Source of the DNA: Hemileia vastatrix | Lineage: Eukaryota; Basidiomycota; Pucciniomycetes; Pucciniales; Zaghouaniaceae | Direction of reading: 5' to 3' | NCBI GenBank assembly: GCA_030280995.1 | Contig: JASXTE010000002.1 | Location: forward strand, 16,207,183 to 16,271,182 | DNA: 64,000 nt | Part shown: piece by piece, positions 55,278 to 64,000 of the stretch | How the letters are laid out: the number at the start of each line of letters is the position of its first letter | Numbering within the stretch: position 1 is the stretch's first letter | Notes under the pieces: generated by a model | Told to the model about the DNA's origin: nothing | The model's database searches: none | The model's input: the letters and a program-made list of their open reading frames with translations, nothing else | Program-made: the position numbers and the translations under genes

Positions 55278-57085
55278 TGACTGACCAAAGTGGTTTTGCT
55301 GCCCGTGAAGAAGAACTAGACTTAATTGATTATGATGAGCCTACTTCTGTTAGTTCTCCTTTAACAAGAAGATTTTCTTAAACTAATAAATCCTTGCCCC
55401 AAACAGGATGTAGAGATGGAAGAAGTAGAAATCCTAGTGGACAATACTCAGGATCCGAAGCCCATGACAAACCCACCAGATGAGCTTCCAAAAGGCTTCA
55501 GGATAAAAAAGATGCCATTGTCTCAGCAGGTAAAGAATCTGTCTACTCACATAAAGGAGTTAAGGACAGAAAGCTTGAGACTAAAGGTAAGGGTAGATGC
55601 CTTGGAAGAAGAGGTGAGAAGAACAGATACTTTTCTCCAAGAGAAGAAGAAACCTCTTCCTCCCAGGGATCAACAACAATTGGCTCCCCAGTCCCAAGAG
55701 AAGGTGGAAGTCCCCAAGTGGCAGTGGGACTGGCTAAACACTCAGTGGGACTACTTGGCTCAAAACCAGCATCATTTACCTCAGGCAGGTCCATCAAGGC
55801 CCACCCAGGTCAAACCCACTCCTCCCCACCCTTATCAAGGAGGCAAAAGAAAAAGGAAGCCCAATATGGTGATACCCAGAAAAACCTGGTACGTCCCTCT
55901 ATTGATTCTCAAGTGTCTTTTCTTGTGGCTGACTCTGTTCCTTCAGGTAAATCTGGAAGGGAGGATAAAACTTTGAGACCTATAGAGGCTGGGAATAGTA
56001 GACAGATATCTCATGTATCTAATCCATTACTTTTAATTGCTACCTCAATGATTAATCTTGATATGGCTGTGATTGATGAAACTCTTTACCCTGAGTTCTA
56101 TGAGAGTCTGGAAAGTTACTCAGTTTCCTTATTGAGAAACACTCTAGATGTAGCAAGAATTAATGATGAGCACTTGAGAGATATTATTGCCAAGCAAAAT
56201 CATATAATGAACAATATGCAATTGACTCAGAGATATAATAGTTTTTTAACTGATCAGGGTTATCAAGCATTAAGAAGTGAATCACAGAGAGTCTCTGATG
56301 AATTGTCTCATTAAAAAGAAACCCATGAAAAGAAATTTGCTTTATGGCAAAATATAAAAAATGATTTGTCTAAACTAAAAGATACTGTATCTGCCTGTTG
56401 CCAAGAGGTAGAGATAGATAAGATAAATCTGAAAAGATTGAATGACCATTTGTCATCTTTTCAACATAAATATCAATTATATTTTGCAACTATCAATGAG
56501 AGTTTATCTAGTCTTCCAAGAATGAGAACAAGACTAACAACCATTGAAGAAAAATTGAACTCATTGTTAAATGACCAAAAATATTCTGACATTTCTGTGA
56601 AGGAACATATAGTGCAGGATGCTCAAATAGTACCTGTGGCTAGTTCATCTAAAGTAAAAATAGCTCCAGAAATACCTGTTGATAACACTGAGTTTCCATC
56701 AAAAACTGATGATGCACCAGGATCTGCAACAAAAGGATTAAACAATGAGATTTCAGCACAATTAGAGAAAATACAGCTGCTTCTTACTCAGAAACAAGCT
56801 AGTACTAAGGAGACTCCTTCAAATCAAAAGAATTGGCCAAAACTTGACCAGTACCCAACATTTAATGGTGATTCTTCCTCTGATTGGCAACAATTTATTT
56901 GCAGAATTGATAACTTAAAAAATTCTTACAAACTCCCAGATGAGGAAATTGTGTCCAAGTTAATTTCTTTGTTCACTAATGTTGCCCTGATGTGGTATGA
57001 ATCTGTTCTCCTGGGTGGGAATGACTACTCATGGGAGGATTGGAAGAAATTAATTAAAGCACAATTTGGTGGCTCCAAGTTCTGA
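55278..57085 (+). pseudogene. Gag of the Ty3 element at 53-62 kb
   Basis: Starts at the ATG at 55278 (MTDQSGFAAREEELDLIDYD). A stop and frameshift near 55380 lead into 55416-55976 (coiled coil LRLKVRVDALEEEVRRTDTF, then a Trp-rich WQWDWLNTQWDYL). Another frameshift near 55870 leads to 55880-56314 and a TAA at 56312. The frame continues to the capsid-like domain at about 56830-57082 (DQYPTFNGDSSSDWQQFICR, WEDWKKLIKAQFGGSKF) and ends in a TGA where the relatives have Arg. Few lesions, but not intact. Product: particle protein with a long coiled-coil region. A TATA box and splice-like leader lie upstream. Confidence 0.85.
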
Positions 57086-60000
57086 ATGGCTCAACAAAGG
57101 CAGTATGAGGAAACTAGATATAGCTCTTCTACTGATAAACCTATTAAGTTTTTAATGAAACTTGTAAAGACTTAAGGGCAATGGACCCAAATATGGAGTT
57201 TGATTTATGGAAGGACAGGATGCTCTATAGATTACCAATGTCTCTGAGAGACTTGATAGCGGCTAGGACTGAGTTCTCCAAAGAACCCTCTTCTTTCATT
57301 AATACTTGCAATGAGATACTTCTAAACAATAATTATGATGCCAGAATATTCATTCCTAGGACCCCTTTGGAGAAACCCTCCACTTACCAACAGAAACCTC
57401 TGGAAAAGTTTGGTAAAACTTCTGCCCCTGTTGCACCAAAGAAGTATGCAACAAACACTTGCTTCAAGTGCAACAAGCCTTGGCAGAAAGGCCATGTTTG
57501 TGACAAGAAGATAAATCTTGTGGAAAAAACAGAGGAGCATGCTGATGACACAGTGGCACTGGATGATACATCAAGTGATTTTGCCAGCAAAATTTCATAT
57601 GAATCTCAACAAGAAATCTTGATGCTGGAAGAGGATATCCATTATTTAAATCCTATTGACATTGATAATAATGATTTATCTACAGTTGAAGATGCTGAGA
57701 TCATAAAGAACATTGAGGATAGCTCAATTATTATTGCCCCTCTTAAGGCACCAGTCTTGATCAATGGAACCAGCATTGAAGTTGTTCTGGATTCTGGAGC
57801 TGGAGGAAGTGTAGTATCTGAAAGAGCACTTGCTTCAGTAGATCAAGACTATAAATCTAAACTGATTCCTATCATTTCTGAAAATTGGAGAGGGTATGGC
57901 TCTGTTTTGTCCCCCATTGGTAAATACAAAGCCACAGTGTTTTTTAAATATAACCATGGTTTTGTAAGAGCTATTTGTGATTTTGTTGTCATGAAAAATG
58001 ATAACTTGAGCAATTGGTTTATTGTAGGGAATGATATTTTAACCAAGTATGGCATAAAATTGGATCCTTCAAACCAATGTTTCACAATGGGGATGAATGG
58101 GAAGAGAAAATTTAAGATTTCCTCCCCTAAAAAATTATTAAAACCAGAATTGAACACATGTAATTCTGTGGTTCAATATAAAGGAAGATCTACAAAAGAA
58201 ATGCATGCCCTTATGTCTGAAATTGACAATGCTTCTTTTGGAGAACAAATTTCTGGTGAGGATAAAGATTCCATCATTAACTTGATAAAATCTTTTCCTA
58301 TGGCCTTTGCTCATGGGTCACATGAACTGGGATTAGTTAAAGAGGAAATGAAACTTTCATTGTCTTGCCCATTAACTGATATACCACCTAGTTTAAAGAA
58401 GAAGCCTTATCCTGCTTCTACCACAAAGAGACAAGATATTGAAGACAATATCTCTACCCTTTTAAAAAAGAATATTATTAAAAAGGTAGTTGAAACACCT
58501 AAATATTGCGTTATCTCACCTGTCCTAATTTCTTATGAGAAAGATAAAGCCAGGTTATGTGGTGATTATAGAGCACTAAATACTTATACTGTTGATGATA
58601 TCTACCCTTTACCTAGAATCAGCTCTATACATGCTACTTTACAGGGTGCTAAATATATCAGCTGTTTGGATGGTAATAAAGGATATCACCAGGTACCTGT
58701 TGAGAAAAATTTTCAGAACTTTCTGATGATTGCCACTCATATGGGTATTTATAAGTATATTAGGATGCCATTTGGCCCTAAAAATGCCCCTTCAGTTTTC
58801 CAAAAAGTAATGGATAACACATTCCATCAAGAGATAATTGAAGGATGGCTGATGGTTTATATTGATGATATCATTATATTCTCAAAGACATTTGAGGACC
58901 ATCTTAAACACCTGTGTAAAGTATTCCAGAAAATGGATGAAATAAATATGACACTTGCTTTGAAGAAATGTAAATTTGGTTTCCATTCTTTAAAAGCTCT
59001 TGGTCATGTTGTTTCAGGCTTACAGATATGTGTTGACCAGAACAAAGTGGCAGCCATACAACAGGTGAAGGCTCCTACAACAGTGAGAGAGCTCCAAAGT
59101 TTTTTGGGAATGTGTGAATACTATAGACAGTATATTAAAAATTACCAAGTCATAGCTTTACCCCTTACCCAATTAACTAGAAAGGATGTTGCTTTTGTCT
59201 GGAATAGTGAAAGACAAAGAGCCTTTGACACTATGAAACACTGTTTGATGTCAGCACCAATTCTTGCTTTACCTGACTTTGATCAACCATTTGTTTTGTA
59301 CACTGATGCCAGTTTCATTGGTCTTGGTGCTGCCCTCCATCAAAAACAAGTGATAAATGATAAAGTTTCAGAATTAGTAATTTGTTATATTTCAAGAGCC
59401 TTGAGAAATAGTGAATTGAAATATGGTGCTACTCAATTAGAGTGTTTAGCTGTAGTATGGGCTCTAGAAAAGCTTCATTATTACCTAGATGACCAGAAAT
59501 TTGAACCTGTCACTGACTGCAGTGCAGTTAAATCCCTTTTAAACTTGAAAACACCTAACAGACATATGTTCAGATGGCAGCTGGCTGTTCAAGAGTACAG
59601 AGGGAGAATGACAATTATTCATAGGGCTGGTATTGTTCACTCAAATGTGGACATGTTATCAATGTTACCTTTACCAAATGATGACTCTAATACTGCTTAT
59701 GATCCTGAGGATAAGATTATTCATATTAATGGGATATATGTGGTTGATATGGAGGAAGAGCTATTACAGCTTATTCTGGAATCATATGATAAGGACACTG
59801 ACTTGAAAAAGTTATGCACCTTATTAAATGATCCAAAGAATGCTTCGATACCAGCATTAATTAAAACCCTTCCACCAAAGTACCAAAAAGCTTTGGAAAA
59901 AGGTAAATTTTCAATTGATGAAGGATATCTATATTATAGAAGAAAGTTGAGCAATGTTATTGTTATTCCTCCTTCTATGAAAGAAATCATCTTGAAAATT

Positions 60001-61298
60001 TGTTATGATGACATATTAGCTGGACATTTTGATCTTGACAAAACAATGATCAGAATTAAGAACACTGCTTGGTGGGCTAATATGTCTGAAGACACAAAAT
60101 TATATGTTGCATCTTGTGATTCTTGCCAAAAATCAAAACAATTAACTGGTAAAAGAGCAGGATTGATGCAACATATTGAACCTCCTGATGCTCCATGGCA
60201 AATAATGAACATGGATTTTGTAACAGGATTACCTATTGCTGGTAAAGACATTTATAACTCTTGTTGGGGTATTGTTAACAGATTCACAAAAATGTGTAAA
60301 TTTTTCCCTACCCACAAGGATGTTTCCACTAAAGAATTAGCTTTCTTATGATGGTCTCATATGTTTAATACTGGTGGTTTTCCTCAAGCCATAATCTCTG
60401 ACAGAGACCCTAAATTTACTTCTGAATTTAGGATGTCTCTGATGGATGTTTGTGGTTGTGATCTGAAACTTTCTACTGCCCATCATCCTCAGACTGATGG
60501 TTTAGCTGAAAGAATGATTCATACTTTAGAGGACATGATAAGAAGATATTGAGCCTTTGGCCTTGAGTATAAAGATAATGACAGATTCACTCATGATTGG
60601 GTTACCTTACTTCCTGGGTTAGAATTTGCTTATAATAGCACTGTTCATTCTGTTACTCAAAGAAAGCCTTTTGAGCTCTGGCTTGGATATGTTCCTAATA
60701 CTCCTGCCCAAATTCTCAATAACAAAATACCTAAATTGGATATACATCCTGGTGTAAAATCTTTTCTTCAAATGCAACAACTATGTAGAAATCATGCTCA
60801 AAAATGTATTGAAAAATCATTTGAATATGAGAAGAAAGATGGGACAAATCCCATAAAGAATACAATTTTAAAAAGGGTGATGAAGTGTTGATTTCTACAG
60901 TCCACTTCAACTTACAAGGTAATAACAAATTGAAAGATCCATTTGTTGGTCCATTTGTTGTCAGAAGAATGATTGGAGATATTGCAGTTGAAGTTATTCT
61001 GTATTCCCCATATGACAGAAAACATCCTGTCTTTCCAATATCTCTTTTGAAACCTTACACATCCAATAGTGATTTATTTCCAAAAAGGAGGGGTAGACCA
61101 AAGAAAACCCCAAATGAAATCACTGAAACAGCAGAAATTGAAAAAATTCTAAATGACAGAATAGTCACTGCTGAAAAAGGTACAGAATACTTATTGAGAT
61201 TCAAGAATAAATCATCTGAATATGATTCTTGGATACCTGGGAAGGAGATATCTAATCTCCCTACTCTACTTAAAAAGTATAAAAAGAAAAAATCATAA
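57086..61298 (+). pseudogene. Pol of the Ty3 element at 53-62 kb (knuckle-protease-RT-RNase H-integrase-chromodomain)
   Basis: The largest open stretch is 57181-60351 (1056 codons). It contains a CCHC knuckle (CFKCNKPWQKGHVC, about 57460), protease VVLDSGAGGSVVSE (about 57785), RT from 58480 with intact YIDDIIIF (about 58860), RNase H with LYTDASFIGLGAA (about 59300) and ATQLECLAVVWALE, and the integrase zinc site (GHFDLDKT...CDSCQKSK, about 60030-60130) and core (NMDFVTGL). TGA codons at 60349 and 60550 and a frameshift near 60880 break integrase (SDRDPKFTSEF, HHPQTDGLAERM). The C-terminal frame 60885-61298 ends in a chromodomain-like block (YLLRFKNKSSEYDSWIPG). Upstream, a frameshift near 57150 separates it from gag. 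RT and protease look catalytically complete. Confidence 0.9.
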
Positions 61299-61318
61299 CA
61301 TTTTTTTATTGATTTTTT

Positions 61319-61330
61319 AGAGTGAGGTAG
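61319..61330 (+). other. Polypurine tract of the Ty3 element
   Basis: AGAGTGAGGTAG directly before the 3' LTR, matching the tract of family B copy 2. Confidence 0.6.
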
Positions 61331-62110
61331 TGTCAGCCAGGCTACTAGACTTACCCAGTGAAATAATTAATTATATACTGGATGAAGCCGCACCTTATCA
61401 TTCTAATTATTTAATTAATTAGTTACATTAAAATTACTTATAATAAATTAACTAATTACAGAATGATAAAATTAAATAAATAATTAAAATTAAATATAAA
61501 ATTGTCCTTTATATTTTTTCTCTAACACCGTGCTCATTTGACAGGTTGGAAGAAATAAAAGTTTATATTAAAAAATAGATTTTAATATTCAAATAATATT
61601 AAATATATACAAAAAATTCAAATTTCTTATTTAGAATTGACTTCTACAGTTAATATTAAATAAATTGATGTATTTCTGACATACTCTGTAAATGCATCTT
61701 TTTGACGCCTTCTTTTTAATACAACTTTATTATTTGAAAATACTCATTCTGGAATATTCTTTTTCTCTCTCTCATACTACTATTTTCATAATTTGATTGC
61801 CGTGCCTTGTCCCTCCTTTGCCTATATAAGGCCTCTCTTTTTGTTGTTTTTTAATCATTCCTTTACTACATTATTTTATTACAATTACAACCAATCAAAC
61901 TTAATCTTATATTCTATGTCATTAGTATTTACAATAACATAACTCTGATCTATAAATTATATCAATATTTTAAATCTACCTCTTTTATTTTGAGTAATTA
62001 AATCACTTAGATTAAGAAATACGTACCAAATTGTTGAGAATCCATTTTAACCCTTAAAATCCTCGTAAAACTTCATACCAAATCTTCTAGACCAAAAGCT
62101 TACCTTGACA
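61331..62110 (+). repeat. 3' LTR of the Ty3 element at 53-62 kb
   Basis: 780 bp, the same ends as the 5' LTR, with TATATAAG at 61823-61830. Followed by TAACT. Confidence 0.93.
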
Positions 62111-62242
62111 TAACTGGTCTACAATAGGAGGTATCAATTTTTACCAATCCGCAATTAATTTAATTGCAGATAAAAATCGTTATAGCCCAATTATCTTCAT
62201 AAATTATTTTTTCTGATAATTGTGTTATTAGATACTTTACGT

Positions 62243-63185
62243 TGTGGTGATCCAAACCTGGGTAGGCCTTTGGAGCGCATATTTGGGGGTATTTGGTATG
62301 TGGGGTGTTATTGGGGTTATGGTGTTATTAGTGGATTTTTTCATCTTTAGGTGATAGTTAGTAGTGTTTATGGAGGCTTAAGCTATGGTCACTTATTATG
62401 TCTTAGCTTAATGTCCTTTCTTTTCTCTTCATTTTGGTATCCCTTATGGGTGGTTACCTTATTTTATAGGGTAGTTCTGGTGTTGTTATTGGTATTTATT
62501 GGATGTTTATTGCTTAGTGATGCTTATGTAGGCTTAAGATAGGGTCACTTATTATGTCTCAGCTTATTGTTCTTTATTTTATTTTCATTTTGGTATGTTT
62601 TATGTGTGTTTATCTTGTTTATTAGTGAAGTTATGGGTTTTTAGGGTTCTTGGGTTTTTATTGGTTGTATGGGTGTTTTAGGGCCTAGAAGCAGCCTGGC
62701 CAGCCCTAAGCGGCCCTCCCGCCCCTAAGCGGCGTCTCTTCCAAGCAATCTGCCCGCCTGGGCTCTGGGCAGGCGCTAAAATGCACTTTTATGCATGAAA
62801 AAGGCTGGGAAAGCTGAATTTTGGGTGGGGAATTGGTCAGGGTGGTCTGTGCACTGGCTGTATGATGCGTGTGTGGGAAAATTTTTAGAGAATCATCTTA
62901 TCTCTTTACTCATTGCCTCTCTGTTCCTCACTGTCTCATTGGCTTGTTTTTTGTTGGCATATATTACTGTTAATTTCAACTCTTTCGGGTAGTCTGTCTG
63001 GGACTATTATCTTCACTTTTAAAGGGGTCAAGTGTGTATAATTAAAGAGTCTAGCAAACAGATCTCCAATTTGCTGCAACAGGTAAATCTCACTTGTTTT
63101 TCTAAAGGGACAGGGGTTATTCTTTCTGTTTTTACTCCAACTCCCTTGGTCAAGGCCTATAGCTAGTACTATAGGATTGTCTACA
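62243..63185 (+). repeat. Solo LTR inside the second Myb-bearing element
   Basis: 943 bp, TGTGGTGATCC...TTGTCTACA. It splits sequence that is continuous at 25800-25815. Flanks are ACGT (62239-62242) and ACAT (63186-63189). The last bases (AGTACTATAGGATTGTCTACA, allowing mismatches) resemble the end of the solo LTR at 38796-40132. It contains a GC-rich island (62690-62780), unusual for this region. An alternative is a non-LTR insertion with TG...CA ends. Confidence 0.6.
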
Positions 63186-63549
63186 ACATGTGAATTTTCA
63201 CCTCTTATCCAACTTTTTTCTACTCAATTTTTCATAACCACATCTTGGACAACAATCTGTAATAACCACATGTTGCACAACTTTCTTCCATAACCACATC
63301 TTGGACTACTTCCTGGATATGCCTTCTACATTTCCACACACTCCCATTCTCATCCCTTCCTGTTCATTCTATCCGCTCAGAATTTCACCCTATTTCATCT
63401 ATTTTATTCTTCTTCTTTTCATCTCACACTCTCATCTGCTTGTTTCTGCTCCTTGTCATCTCGCTATCTCATCTGCTTGTTTCTGCTCCTTTACATCTCA
63501 CTATCTCATCTGCTTGTTTCTGCTCCTTTTCATCTTTCATTATCTTAAC

Positions 63550-64000
63550 ATGCCTTGTCATCATAGATCTTCTCAAAGGCAGCCATCACCCAGTTGTTCT
63601 TCAAATCCCAATACTCCCCTTTCCCCCAATCTGCTGAGAAATCCAAAATTGTTCAACTAAAGAAAAATGATAATCTCATTTTTATCAACTGGATAAAAAC
63701 TAAATCTAACTATGATTCTTGTTTTGGTACTGAGTATGTGACTAAAGTAGGATGGTCCCCCGCATCAAAAGTTAATGGTTATCTTCTAATGGCCAAAAAA
63801 TTATGAAATAAGACTAATGGAAGGATAGATCTTTTACCTAAACAGATGTCTGAACTCTTCAAGAATTATCAAGCCAAGTACAAGAAGGCAAATACTCTTT
63901 CATCTTCTACTGGTTTTGGTATTACTGACATTGATATCAGTAAGGGAATAAAATCCATAGATGATAAACTTGATTCTTTATGTCCTTACTTTAAAGAGTT
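63550..64000 (+). pseudogene. Myb/SANT-like gene, second copy, partial
   Basis: Start ATG at 63550 (MPCHHRSSQRQPSPSCSSNP). A one-base frameshift near 63620 moves to the frame with SKIVQLKKNDNLIFINWIKT, SNYDSCFGTEYVTKVGWSPA and NGYLLMAKKL, followed by TGA at the same place as in the first copy. It then continues with NKTNGRIDLLPKQMSELFKN and SSSTGFGITDIDIS to the window end. About 85-90% identical to 26002-26460 in DNA by eye. It has the same predicted DNA-binding role as the first copy. Confidence 0.65.

Larger units (their letters stand above)
53448..62110 (+). mobile_element. Ty3/gypsy chromovirus related to family B (8.7 kb, fairly young)
   Basis: LTRs 53448-54209 (762 bp) and 61331-62110 (780 bp), TGTCAGCC...TTGACA, nearly identical except for an 18-bp extra AT stretch in the 3' copy near 61480. 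The target duplication TAACT (53443-53447, 62111-62115) is perfect. It lies in the leader of family B copy 2. Gag and pol are largely readable with a handful of stops and frameshifts. Its protein sequence is close to family B, but its LTRs differ. Confidence 0.95.
31242..62128 (-). mobile_element. Family B Ty3/gypsy element, copy 2, with four large nested insertions
   Basis: Minus-strand gag (53271), protease, RT, RNase H, integrase and LTR (31242-32676) can be read in order once the insertions at 34348-44274, 45683-50306, 53448-62110 and 62129 onward are set aside. The leader sequence resumes at 62111-62128 (TAACTGGTCTACAATA), matching the leader of copy 1 near 1190. The 5' LTR must lie beyond the window. 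Frames are heavily damaged. Confidence 0.85.
62129..64000 (+). mobile_element. Second copy of the Myb-bearing TA element, cut by the window end
   Basis: Starts GGAGGTATCAATTTTTACCA directly after TA in the leader of family B copy 2 (the intact leader near 1190 shows the empty site). It aligns with 25700 onward. A solo LTR interrupts it at 62243-63185. The right part lies outside the window. Confidence 0.75.

Noticed and set aside
62351..62992. Two frames of 63 and 65 codons with membrane-like segments
   Set aside because: Both lie in the solo LTR at 62243-63185. No homologous frame exists in the related LTR at 38796.

Overview
The window looks like intergenic, repeat-choked chromosome of a basidiomycete fungus, most likely a rust (Pucciniales). 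The evidence is short introns (about 45-90 bp, GTAAGT...YAG), chromodomain Ty3/gypsy elements, a Ty1/copia element primed by an initiator-Met half-tRNA, Tc1/mariner and CACTA-like DNA elements, and a decayed TET/JBP-like dioxygenase. The rust assignment is inference. No rRNA, CRISPR array, bacterial-style operon or complete tRNA gene is visible. Only two reading frames look intact: a full copia polyprotein (17694-21680, minus) and a three-exon gene for a predicted secreted protein (24205-25618, plus).

Layout. 1-12.5 kb: a 5' LTR and gag of a Ty3/gypsy element (family B copy 1) is split by a whole family A Ty3 element (2617-10844) and by a solo LTR (11247-12422). 13.2-23.2 kb: two MITEs, then a 9.5-kb Tc1/mariner-type element (13627-23156, TA flanks) whose transposase is interrupted by a young copia element (17113-22360, target duplication GATTT). 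23.5-25.7 kb: a small palindromic MITE and the secreted-protein gene. 25.7-29.8 kb: a TA-flanked element with a Myb/SANT-like DNA-binding gene converging on a TET/JBP-like dioxygenase pseudogene. 29.8-31.2 kb: G-rich minisatellite.

31.2-62.1 kb is a single family B element on the minus strand, torn open by a family A element (34348-44274, duplication AAATC), a CACTA-like DNA element (45683-50306), a related Ty3 element on the plus strand (53448-62110, duplication TAACT) and, from 62129, a second copy of the Myb-bearing element that runs off the window. The family A copy and the second Myb element each carry a further solo LTR, and both of these sit in an ACGT target.

The least expected content is (1) a spliced antisense gene with six regularly spaced cysteines, placed between pol and the 3' LTR in both family A copies; (2) the Myb/SANT plus TET-like gene pair inside a TIR element; (3) DNA transposons whose termini contain a palindrome centred on GCTAGC; and (4) a splice-site-like tandem array in the leader of the Ty3 element at 53-62 kb.
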